From positions 12,268,499 through 12,332,498 of the forward strand of contig NC_092565.1 of NCBI RefSeq assembly GCF_037975245.1: a stretch of 64,000 nucleotides of DNA, read 5' to 3'. A program made the position numbers and the translations under genes. The notes below the pieces were generated by a model that was not told the DNA's origin, did no database searches, and saw only the letters and a program-made list of their open reading frames with translations. Shown here piece after piece: positions 52,440-62,701 of this stretch. This stretch comes from Apostichopus japonicus. Taxonomy: Eukaryota > Echinodermata > Holothuroidea > Aspidochirotida > Stichopodidae. How positions within the stretch are numbered: the stretch's first letter is position 1; every line of letters begins with the position of its first letter.

Positions 52440-52870
52440 AATAGGGATCACACCTGCACGTTTCTCTGGAAATCTCAGAGCCTTGCAGGGGATCCAAGGT
52501 TGCGTAGTCCCAGAAAGATCAAGCGTTTTCAGATATTTTATGTTCTCTCGTAGCGAGTATAAAGAACAAAGTCAATGAGAAAGAGAGAGAAATTCAATTT
52601 CTATGGATTTTTTTTGGAAGGCCCTGCTGGTGGTCCGGAAGTGGTTGGATTTTGAAATACTTCTTGTTCTCTCGTAGCGACTTGAATGCACAAAAGACCA
52701 TTCAGAAGGGGCAATCTAATTTCCGTGGAAGGTGTTCCAACCCCGGATGTTGCAGTGCTTTCAGACAGTGTGTTTCTTATTTAATTTAACAACAGGAATA
52801 CATTCTAGAAATTCCAATTTCATTGAAATGTATATGGAGGTCCAGGGGCGGAGGTCCCGGAAGACATAGC
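52440..52870. repeat. Repeat family R2, locus 2 (inverted orientation)
   Basis: TTCTCTCGTAGCGA occurs at about 52551 and 52669 with similar flanks (TTTCAGAYA or TTTGAAATA before it), giving units of about 118 bp. These are the reverse complement of the GCTACGAGAGAACAAG box at 39775-39790. Confidence 0.55.
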
Positions 52871-52954
52871 ATTTTGTAAGCCTAGTATGACCCAAACAAA
52901 GTTAATTTAGACGTAAGGTTAAATATTTCAGTTGGTTTTACACAGCCGACTTGG

Positions 52955-53004
52955 GGGGAGGGGGCGGGCGGGTAAGGGCATCAACCCCTTGGCGCCGCCA
53001 CTCC
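52955..53004. mobile_element. Solo hAT-type terminus, related to element A
   Basis: TTGGCGCCGCCACT at about 52989-53002 matches the inverted terminus of element A, preceded by a G-rich stretch. No partner terminus was found, so this is probably a decayed remnant. Confidence 0.4.
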
Positions 53005-54856
53005 CCACCCCAGGTAGAGTGCTCTCTGCCTCCCTCATATCCGTTAAACTATTATGACGGTCGGACATCCGGGGTTTTACCGTGAACTGAGGTCAAGTCG
53101 AAGCGACTGGATGGAGTGAAAATAAGTATAGTAAGCCTATACCTGTTGTGCAAACAAATGGACGTTAACTATATGCCTAAATATTGAGACTGAAAGAGAT
53201 TTTCTAATTATAAAGGTAGACTACCTATATTCAGAAGGCATAACAAAAATGGTGCTTTATGCAAAGAAAAGTTGGGAACATTTCATGACGGGTGTGTGAA
53301 CTAGTCATTGCAGCGTTAACTTTACGCTGAGTCAAGTTTTGTGTGGCTTTTCTTTTGCTCGTAGATCTAGGCCTATAATAAATATAAAAAAAACACACAC
53401 CCAAATTCTGCATACAGAAAGAAGGAAAGTCACGATCTTCGCAAAATCTTGTTGAACTATTTCGTGCCGTAAAAACACGTGCGATTCACTCCACTCAACA
53501 TGCGTTTACATGCCTACCACGTGGGAAGTGACGTGTTGTGCGACCGACAGACTATACAGCGTGTACACTTTACCTTCCCTCAATATTATCAATTCGGGGA
53601 ACCGTCTCAGAGATATAATCGCCATGGCAACAGGAAAGCCTTCTTATTACATAAGGCTAATAATAAAAGGCTAACCTATACCGACCCATTCCAGTAGCGG
53701 CCTATATTCAGGTGAACCGTTATTTTCAAAACTCGCAAATTTGATCATGTAGATTACAGAAGGTCACTAAATGCCGTGGTATCATAATCTCTCAGATATG
53801 AAAAAGCTGAAAAGAAAATATGTAGCAACCAATCGATTGATAAGTTATGTACACTATTTTGATATAACAAACTTTGGGATGTAGTGGAGACAAATACACA
53901 TTGGTTCAGTTCCAAACGTTTTCGGAGTTGTAAAATATTAAAATTTAATATAAATCTTACTCCAAAGATTGCACTGAGCAAGAATTTGTGACTATGCAAC
54001 AAAAATACCGGTATTAATTATTCTTCTTATTTTTAGTTACTTATTATGTAACCTTGAAAGATAATTCAATTGTTATAGAAGGATATTTTATGTAGATAAG
54101 ATAATAACCACGATTAACTTCATCAATAACTTCATTGATTTCAGTTGTGGAAGATTCGAAAAGTGCAGTAGTGAAAAGCGAGAGAGAGAGGGTGAGAACT
54201 TGAAGAAAGGATAAACTATGCTGCCCTCGGGACAATGATGCACACATGGATCAAGTATATAGCATCCTTCGAAAATTAATTCAATTGCTATAGGTCCCCA
54301 AGGTCAAAAGGTCTATGTGAACCATTTCAGGCAAGACATGTAACTTTCGAGTAGTACGTATTAGGTGGTAGCAATTATATATAGTTTCCTTACTCAATGC
54401 GGAGGGGGTTCCAGGAAGAGGAGGGGGGGGGGAGGAGTTTCCGTCTACCATGCCAACAATGGCAAATTGGATAATAGATATGTGGTCAAGAATGATTTTG
54501 GTATTGTTATGGGAGGTCAGACTAATAGTCTCTGAATGTCTTGAATCGCTTGGAAGTAGAGAGGTTATAGCCATTACCATACTACCAACTATGGTTTTTG
54601 TAATCATTTTCCCCCTATCACAACTGGGGTTAAGAACAAGTTTATGTTTGCCACTTGCGGTTCATTCATATATATTCTATATATTTGCTTGAATCATTCA
54701 AATTGTCTCAATGTAATAAGAATGGTCACATCCTCATGAATTTGAAGCTTTTGAAAAAAGTTTAAAAAAATAGTTACAGCGCGCAAAATCATGAATATAT
54801 ATGACAGTGTTTTTCTACGATAAATCGAGAGACAGGTACCATTTAGTCTACCAAAA

Positions 54857-54900
54857 GTGTGTGCGCGCGTGTTGGTGTGCGACCGCGCGCGCGTGTGTAG
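54857..54900. repeat. Alternating GT/GC tract, Z-DNA prone
   Basis: TGTGTGCGCGCGTGTTGGTG and CGACCGCGCGCGCGTGTGTA form two alternating purine-pyrimidine blocks separated by a short break. Confidence 0.8.
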
Positions 54901-55264
54901 GTTTGATAGGCAGTGGGGCATCCCTTATGTATATATTAGAATAACACGGTACATAGTATAATAACTCTGCCATTTATAGACAACACTTTACAATCTGTCA
55001 TATCGGCCAAGGTCTGTCTATATCGTTTACGGTACGTCATGTGTGACATTTTCTGCTAACGACCATCCTGGGATATAAACTCGGTTGTTATTTTAGCCAA
55101 AAGTGGCAAAATATCCGTCTGCTGGCTTTCCACCAAATTTCGTCCCGGATGATATTTCAGGAAAGCAAAGACTCCGCTTCAAACTGGGGCGAACGAAAGG
55201 TAAAACAGATATGTCTTACGGAAGTCATGGAGATGAAACAGAAATATAGGCCTACCCGACAGCC

Positions 55265-55680
55265 ACTCAAAGTTTAGAGAACCGACTCCGACATTACAAA
55301 GTGGTGGCATTTGGATAATGACTCCTCAGTTACTCGACTGTAGGGGTTTGATTCAAGTTGTATACATTTTAAAAGACTCGACTCGGCTTAGAAGCCCCAA
55401 AATATAACCTTGAAACTCAACCTGACCAGTTTTCATAGCACCCGATCGGTTAGGTTCTAGTCAGTGTCTCTCAGTGTAAAATAGAGTTGATTTGACTCGT
55501 GTTTGGTAGATGCCTCCTACAAACTTGACCGGCATCGTGACTTCTAAGTACTCGACTTCTGTCGTTCCCACTCAACTTCAGTCGAAAAGTGTGTTTTACG
55601 TAGTCTGCTTGTCTCGAAAAAATGGCGTTTAATCTACTTAAAATCGACTCCAGTGTCTTTGTCGAAAATCGAATCATGCC
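55265..55680. repeat. Degenerate ACTCGACT-rich tract
   Basis: ACTCGACT, GACTCG, TCGACTTC and GACTCC recur at irregular intervals over about 400 bp. It looks like a decayed short-unit repeat. The minus-strand frame at 55471-55677 has no recognisable protein. Confidence 0.5.
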
Positions 55681-56716
55681 GATATTGCTGCGCTCTTACC
55701 AGCAATACATGCTCGAATCGCTTTGAGTTGGGAATAATAAGAGATGGATAATCAATGACCGAACAAAAGTTTGATGATGTAATTTATCCATATGTATCTT
55801 AGAAAAAAATAATTGAGTGTTGGCTAAACTAATGAAAACAAAGATCAAAATTTACTTATTAGAACTACGAAAACATATAAGTGCCTTTAGAAAAAATAAT
55901 TTTATAGTTCGTTGCAGCGAATAAACAATTTGTAAATGAACGAATTACTAATATTTTTCGATTAGCACTAATGGGGTTTTCGTAGATAACCTATTGGAAG
56001 GGTTAATATATACCAATATCATAATAAATCAGACACTGTAAAGAACGTTGTGATATATTTATAGGACGAAACAGATAACTAATACTCCTTTGAAAAATAG
56101 TTTAATGTATTTTCTCCATAACTATTAGTTTCAAACGTTTCATGCAAAGTAAACGTATGGTTGGACAACAGAAACTATAAGTTGACAAAGTTTAGCTTTT
56201 TTTCAACTTGCAACACCATCAACGTCATTACAAGTTTACGATGGTAAGCTGTTAGCTGATATCACAATATGTTACGAAACAAGATGTCCTTTGGAAGCTA
56301 AGCTTGAAACCTATGGAACGCCAAAAAAAAAACAGACAATTATGTAGTCCCTTCGTTTTTTCTTCTTTCTAATTACTAATAGGCCCACCTATGTGTGGTT
56401 GCTGAGATGGAATTCCGTACCAATGAAGGAGACTAGGTAAGTAAATTATAACATGGGCAGTCCGGAGGGTCTGTAAACAATGCTTTTGAAAATATTGCAG
56501 TAGAAAAGTAAGTGTCCCGAGCCTGCCCGAACTTTTTTAACAACTTTTCCGAATTTTGAAAGCTTGGGATAATAAAAAGGCTGGCAATCATTTTTATCTC
56601 ACGACGATTTCATTATGTGTCGGCATATTCTTACATAATGTTAAGTACATATTGCATTGACTGTATATATGTAAAAATTGTAAGATTGATCGAATACACG
56701 AGAAGGTAAAAAAAAT

Positions 56717-56813
56717 GGGCAAGAATCTGGAACGATTCCGGCTAGAAACGGGAACGATTCTGGCTAGAAACGGTAACGATTCGGGGAGAATCGGGAATGA
56801 TTCGGGCAAGAAT
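56717..56813 (+). repeat. About 22-bp tandem repeat, four units
   Basis: Units of the form GAACGATTCYGGCTAGAAACGG occur about four times with substitutions. Similar-looking CCCG-CTGCC-GAAC phrases lie on both sides (56517-56560 and 56893-56945). Confidence 0.8.
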
Positions 56814-57669
56814 CGAAGGAAATTCGAGCGAGCAAACATGTGTTAAACCCTTCGCATTTTTGTTTTAAGTTTAAATTGAATTTCATATTTGTCCCGCGGC
56901 TGCCTGAACATTTCAACACCTTTTGCCCGAGTTTTGAGTCCCCCCTGGGAAGTCTGGGTGGGATTTGTTCTTCACGAAGATATATGTCAACTGAGCTCAA
57001 TATGATTGCCAGGTTTGTATCTCATTGAAACTGCATTTTAATACACAAACCAATATTTAAATATATAGCATGCAGCCTATATAACCAGCGTATTTGCGCT
57101 TCTCTGTCCAGTGTATGCATTATCATTATTAAAATGCGTCGAACACTCAGAGAACTGTAAGTCATGTCATTGAACGGACGTGGGAAGAAGTGGACCAACT
57201 ACATTAAGGCAATGTTAAAAACAGTATTACGCCACTAGTACACACGTACTTGAGTTGACGTCCTACATATGACGTACGCTATAGCTATCCTGAGAGTTGC
57301 AACAGTTTGAAGTGACGTCATTCTTTATTGCGTCTATACAACCAACGTTATAATAAACTTTAAAATGGGTTAATTCATGTATAATTACAATCATGGATGC
57401 TACTATCATCCCACCCAAGATTTTTCAGCAAACTTACTATGGCCATTATCAGGTCAAGCTATGAATATTTGTTTTCTTACAATAAAAAAATAAATCGCGG
57501 TAATAAATAATGAAATTCATTCATTTTCAGTTTATGTCCTCTATCTTTTATGAGGTGCAATAGACTGTATGATATAAATAGAACAGAGAAGAAACTAAAA
57601 ACCGACAGAGACAAGCTATAACTATAACTGTAAATCATGTGTAGGAAATTAATTTATGTATCCAGCCAT

Positions 57670-57925
57670 ATCCAGTGACGTGGGAAGCATGGGGAAACGT
57701 CTACCTCAAATCCTGCTGATTTGAAGCTGATAGAAGTTCTGGAAATGATGGAAACGGCAGAGCTTTATGTGGCTTCGCTCCCAGGTTGGCCTTAAGCAGG
57801 GGCCCTATAGTGGCGGCGCATGGACCCACTCCTCTAGCGCCAGGCCGCCTAACTTCCTTGTGGCGAACGAGCTCTAAAAGTGCGGTGCAGATCAACCCGG
57901 ATGGGGCTTGGGGATCTGCAAGTTC
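57670..57925. repeat. GC-richer repeat-like block
   Basis: It begins with CAGTGACGTGGGAAG, which resembles hAT-type termini seen elsewhere in the window, and contains GTGGCGGCGC. No opposite terminus was found. The 105-residue minus-strand frame across it has no family I recognise. Confidence 0.35.
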
Positions 57926-58305
57926 GAAAACAAGACCAAGTATTAACCGATTGTGAGAAATATGAAAAGAAAATTGCCTGGCACTGCTTAAATTGTCTGT
58001 TTGGGAATAACATGTCAATAAAACATTTAATCGAACAGTTCTAGTGACCCTCCAATTTAATTAAGTTAAGAGAGGAAAACTGTTAACTGTTTATCTACTT
58101 CAAAAAGTCTGAACAACTGATTATTTACTACAAATGGCTGTGTAGGTAAACATATAAAACCTAAAGGGCCTGACGTAGCTATCCTTTCAGAATCGAAACG
58201 ATGGACCTCGATTATCCTATTTACTGTATGGTTAGTTAGCTTGCTATGCAGTGACATGGAATCGATCGGCCATAGAGGAGGTAAATGAAATGGGTGCGTT
58301 TCGTG

Positions 58306-58319
58306 GTTGCCATGGCTAC
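58306..58319 (+). promoter_or_regulatory. X-box-like motif upstream of the TEX36-like gene
   Basis: GTTGCCATGGCTAC differs by one base from the palindromic RFX-type X-box GTTGCCATGGCAAC. RFX factors drive cilium and sperm-flagellum genes, which would fit a testis-associated gene starting about 1.1 kb downstream. The transcription start is unknown, so this is a suggestion only. Confidence 0.35.
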
Positions 58320-59406
58320 GTTGCTGCAGTATGCAGGTCGTATACGCATGCAGGTCACGGAAAGGTTCGCATGACGGGATGTTCTGAAATTTGAAAATTT
58401 AGCTGACGCCGTAGAAGCCGGCAAAGATTCTTGTATGGTGTAGTTTATGAATTATACAATGATGCCAGTTGCTAAGCCTCTCTTGGAGAGGAATGTCCGT
58501 TTAATCTAAGAGCATTTTCCAGCTTACATTCAATATCAGTAAGGCATGCCTGATTTTGTGTGAAGTCCCGAAGCTGACATTAAGCCGAGACTAGGCCTTA
58601 TACCCTTGGTACATGGCTAAGTAATTAGAAACCTGTTGGTAGGCCTAGGGCATACGACCAGTATTGGTACCGGTTTGGCTACAAATTTAGGTTTCGTAGA
58701 ACTTTACAGGCGTTACCAACTTGAATTTGTATAGAACCTAGGCTAGGCTAGGAGTGTTAGCATTCTGATCCTATAATCTGTACTCATAACTCCCATAGCT
58801 GCCAACTTTTCCTGATGCAAATGCTGGTCATCATAAGCTATGTAATTTGAAAAATGGAGAAGGGAATAAGGGAGTGTTTTTGAAAAGAAAAAAAAACAGA
58901 TTTTTTAGATCCCCTACATGCAGAAAGGTGACATTTGCACTTGTCATAAATTGCTGTTAAAATGTATATATTTTAATGATAGCTCTTCATAAAGTAACAT
59001 GTATGTTGTGTGTGAACTTTGTAATATGCCTTTTAAGTTTGTGACCTACTGACCTGCAACTTGGCCAGATACATAATTTTGACTTAGTATGTGGGGTTTG
59101 GCAGGTTTGCGGCATCAACTGTGCAATTTGAATTGCAAGCCAAACTGTTAAGAAAATCTACAGAAATATTTTGATACACTCAACTGTGACAGCAGCTAGG
59201 GACCATATCTTCAATGGAATATTTATAAGCTTTTTCATGAAAATTTTGTACAGATTACAATGTCCTTGTTTTCTCTCATACTGTAGGTTATCTTTCACTG
59301 GCAAATTCTAATAAGAGAAAAGCATAACAAGGATCTACTTATTACAGTATAGAGAGAGTAAGAAACTTTGACAGTGTTCCTTCCCTGGTCAGAGCAAGAC
59401 TCAGTG

Positions 59407-59466
59407 ATGTCCTTAAAAGTTAGAGAGCCAAGGGTACCTGGTTCTAAAACTACTGATGGCGTATGG
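59407..59466 (+). CDS. TEX36: TEX36-like protein, exon 1
   Basis: It encodes residues 1-20, from M-S-L-K-V-R-E-P to T-T-D-G-V-W. The ATG at 59407 is the first after an in-frame TAA (59359-59361). The exon ends in phase 0 at TGG|GTATGT. The D-G-V-W end corresponds to the D-G-R-W that I recall near the N-terminus of vertebrate TEX36, directly before the next-exon F. The exon is too short to be found as an open frame on its own; it was placed by matching phase, donor and family pattern. Confidence 0.8.
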
Positions 59467-60488
59467 GTATGTTCTATTTCTTCTGTACTTCTGTCTCCTA
59501 CTGGAGTGACAAGGCAGCCTGGACGTTACTCCCACCCTGTTATTTAAATAATTCTTGTCATTCTGTTGTTAACTTTGCAAACCTATTGATTGAATCTGTT
59601 TATGAGTCTGTAGTACACAAGGCCCATTCTATCTTTTCTTCAGATTCCATCTTTTGCCCTCTGCTTACTAGTGAATGGTGTTATTAGTTTGCACAGGATC
59701 AATTTTCCATACACACTGTACCTCCTATGCCAGCTTTAATTAAAAAAATATATATATATATGATGATGATGGCTTACCGCATTCCTTTATGAAGGAAATC
59801 ATTTATTTTCCCCATTCTTAAATGTTTAGTTTCAATAACTTTGTGATAGAAAAGATCTATTCCATCACTTTAAGTGTCAATATGAAAAACAATTGTTCTA
59901 CAGGTATCTACAGTGTGTACATTTGTTCCATTTCATCTGATTTCTTTCCATTTCTGGGATGGTAGCTTCACCCAATTTGCATGCAGTTATTGTTAATCAA
60001 GTTTCCCACAAACTCTATAAAATGTAGCTCATTAAACACAAGCAATATATATCTGATTATACAAAACCAATTAGAGAAAGTAGCTCATAAACATTTGTTT
60101 TTTCTAAATTGTATATTCCATTGCTTAAATCAGATTTATTTTAATAAGCCAAAGTTTATTTTCTCCTGGATCTGTAACGTCTTTTTACTTGTAAAACTTA
60201 CAAGGTTCTTCAGGTACTGACTGATAGGTTAGCTACCTGTCTTATTTCAAATAGAGATATTTACTGGTGCTGGGGATAATTACTTCTTGGTTAAAAGCTA
60301 CAAATTAATGTGTAAATTAATCACAAAATATTGGATTACAAAGGGCACCCCCCCCCCAAAAAAATTAATGACACTCAGGATTTTTTTCATGGACTGAGTA
60401 TTAACTGTATACATTTTAGATTCTCAAATGAGTATTCATTCCCTCAACAGAGCGTTAACAATATTAAATTGGCTTTTATTATTTTCAG

Positions 60489-60623
60489 TTCCAAACGAGG
60501 GGATGGAAGGATGTACCTTTAGAGAGGGAGACTGCTACAACAACTGGAGCTATGTTGAGCAAAGATACAAAGACAGCAAATCAACCAACACCACCTCCAC
60601 CTGAGTTCAACAAATTATCGCAG
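60489..60623 (+). CDS. TEX36: TEX36-like protein, exon 2
   Basis: It encodes residues 21-65, starting F-Q-T-R-G-W-K-D-V and ending P-P-P-P-E-F-N-K-L-S-Q. The acceptor is TTATTTTCAG and the donor CAG|GTACAG, both phase 0. The first half aligns by pattern with the F-P-H-I-G-L...T-S-A-T segment of TEX36, and a proline-rich linker follows. The frame stays open past the donor into a minisatellite, so a retained-intron product is possible (see findings). Confidence 0.88.
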
Positions 60624-60679
60624 GTACAGTATGCAGGAAGAAATTATCCACTATGGCATCGCAAAATGCAACAAAAAAT

Positions 60680-60908
60680 GGGCATATTGCTATACAATAT
60701 GGGCATATTGCTATACAATATTGGCAAATTGCTATACAATATGGGCAAAGTGCTATACAATATGGGCAAATTGCTATACAATATGGACAAATTGGCTATA
60801 CTATATGGGCAAAATGCTATGCAAAATGGGGCAAATTGCTTTACAATAAGAGCAAATTGCTTTACAATATTAGCAAATTGCTGTACAATATGGGCAAATT
60901 TCTATACA
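60680..60908 (+). repeat. 21-bp minisatellite in TEX36-like intron 2, 11 units
   Basis: Consensus unit ATGGGCAAATTGCTATACAAT, with two 22-bp variants. It starts 57 bp after the exon 2 donor. All three forward frames are open across most of it, giving repeated G-x-L-L-Y-N-M, I-x-x-x-Y-x-I-W or I-A-I-Q-Y-G-Q peptides. Confidence 0.93.
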
Positions 60909-61336
60909 AGTGCAAACAATTGGGAACCATAGTACTTTTTAAAGAGAATGTTCAGAGCCTTAAAAACTGCTACACAAAATTTGAGTGCTAATTTATTCCA
61001 TGGTGTAGATACTCCAGATAGTTTTATTGTGAGATAATAAATGTTAAGTGCAGACTGCAACTGCAGAATAATGAAGATGGCTTCTTTTTTTTTTTAATTT
61101 GGTTGTGCATTAAATTGTAAGGCTTGGAAATGTTTTGGTACTCATAATTTCATATTTTCGATGCTAAAACTTTTATCACTACAAGATTTTATTTTTATTC
61201 TGATGATAGTGTCCATCAGTTGTTGACATGTCACAAAAATGTTTTAATTGAATCTGTCATAAACAGAACACACAGGGCATTGATTAGATTCAAATAGGTC
61301 ACAATAGACTTTACCAGATATTTCCATTTCTTACAG

Positions 61337-61417
61337 GACTCCTATTCTGATGCCAATACATTCTCCATGCACGACAACAGAAATTCCTTCCAGGATCATG
61401 GAGTTTATTTTGGACAT
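61337..61417 (+). CDS. TEX36: TEX36-like protein, exon 3 (family core)
   Basis: It encodes residues 66-92, D-S-Y-S-D-A-N-T followed by F-S-M-H-D-N-R-N-S-F-Q-D-H-G-V-Y-F-G-H. The acceptor is TTTCTTACAG and the donor CAT|GTAAGT, both phase 0. The F-S-x-H-D-N-R-x-S core is the strongest family signature: vertebrate TEX36 has F-S-V-H-D-N-R-H-S in the same place, as I recall it. With only 27 codons it would be missed without splice modelling. Confidence 0.92.
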
Positions 61418-62236
61418 GTAAGTCAAATAATGGAAACTATATTTTGTAGATAAGCTTTGAAAACAAAATGGTATTCACACAACTGCATACTATTCCTTTC
61501 CATTACACCAATACACGCAATACTCCCTCCTCCTAACTGGATACCTCTCAATCCAACTAGGAGATCTTTGTGGAATTTACAGAACTATTTCACAGCTCTT
61601 GGAAGGCTAGCTACAAATAGTTGAGTCCAATGTGTGGAAAAAACTCAAATGTAATGTGTTACTTTCCCCCAAATTTGCAGAACTTTGAAGTTTTATGCAC
61701 ATAATTTCATAATTCCTGATGTGATTCTGATTGTACTAAAGTAAAACGTTATGATTCCTTTTACCTTTATATTGCTCCTTTCATGATGTTCTAGATATTG
61801 TTCCTTTCATGATGTTCTAGATATCGTCCTTTCATGATGTTCTAGTATGGTCTCACCCGCTCATAAGCTTACATATGAAACATTAAATTCATAGTGTACA
61901 GTCAAAACCCTCCATTTAGCCTTGGGATTGTAATTTCATCACATTGTACGTACCATGGCATGGCATATTTTGTGTACAATCTGTGGACTATTATTGCTAC
62001 TTATGAAAAGATCATTCTGACAAAGTGAACAAAATCTTGACAGGTACTAGTTTCATGAGAATTTCAAGGTAGGCTAGAAAGCTCACTGGTGTTGTGTAGG
62101 CCTATTGCAGTTTAAAATGGACTCATTATAATATTTTAATATTGCTATGGTGATGTTTATTTTGCTAATATTAATCAATCCTTGAACCACAAGAGCAAAT
62201 CCACGGAAATATTCACTTCGTTTACATTTATTTCAG

Positions 62237-62563
62237 GGTCTAGGAAAGAAACTATACCAAGGACGTGAACGGCAGCACAGTTCCAATGATACCATCACAT
62301 GGAACTCCCCGGAGAGGCATTACTCAACCAGTACGGCAAGCACATACACAGGGGAACCATGCAAAGAACCACCAAAGATGAGAAGGTACCCTCGAGAACA
62401 CCAGGAAGGAGCAGAAGGACCAAGCAAGCCCTCCACGACCACAACAGAATGGTTCCAACCACCAGACGTGCCCTTCAGGACAGACACCCAGGTCCTGGTG
62501 TCCAGCCAAGAACCTCATTTAAAAGCAAATCCTTGGAAATACTCTCAAAAGCCTGCCTTCTGA
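62237..62563 (+). CDS. TEX36: TEX36-like protein, exon 4 (C-terminus)
   Basis: It encodes residues 93-200 and ends at TGA 62561-62563. The acceptor is ATTTATTTCAG, phase 0. It begins G-L-G-K-K-L-Y-Q-G-R-E-R-Q-H, matching the G-L-G-R-K-K...R-Q-H of vertebrate TEX36. The rest is hydrophilic, Thr/Ser/Pro/Glu-rich, with W-F-Q-P-P-D and a final N-P-W-K-Y motif. The complete protein is 200 residues against 186 for human TEX36. There are no membrane segments or signal peptide. TEX36 is named for testis expression and its molecular role is not established, so I assign none here. Confidence 0.93.
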   Translation, partial: GLGKKLYQGRERQHSSNDTITWNSPERHYSTSTASTYTGEPCKEPPKMRRYPREHQEGAEGPSKPSTTTTEWFQPPDVPFRTDTQVLVSSQEPHLKANPWKYSQKPAF

Positions 62564-62695
62564 TAACCAAAAGATAATTCCGAAAGACAGTTTATTACCA
62601 TGACCATGACGATTCACAATTTGCTACTGTACAGTGTACCATATATTAGGGCATTGCCTTAGGGTAGACAACACAAAAATTGTGTGTTGATGTGA

Positions 62696-62701
62696 AATAA
62701 A
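62696..62701 (+). terminator. Poly(A) signal AATAAA of the TEX36-like gene
   Basis: Canonical hexamer 133 nt after the stop codon. Another AATAAA lies at 63250-63255 and could serve a longer transcript. Confidence 0.6.

Larger units (their letters stand above)
43795..59406. other. Intergenic region between the GPCR and the TEX36-like gene
   Basis: No protein-coding gene can be supported on either strand. It contains microsatellites, a tRNA-like SINE head, an inverted hAT-type pair, two repeat-family copies, a 21-bp minisatellite and degenerate short-word tracts, all listed separately. Remaining stretches (45600-47600, 49150-50200, 53050-54100, 55750-56500 and 58450-59400) are AT-rich with nothing recognised. 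The promoter and 5' UTR of the downstream gene should lie near its right end. Confidence 0.5.

Noticed and set aside
57701-58018. 105-residue minus-strand frame in a GC-richer block
   Set aside because: No family motif, and the block looks like repeat DNA with a hAT-like left end. I could not support a gene.
62324-62518. Minus-strand and alternative plus frames over TEX36-like exon 4
   Set aside because: The spliced frame with family motifs explains this exon, and the others are shadows.
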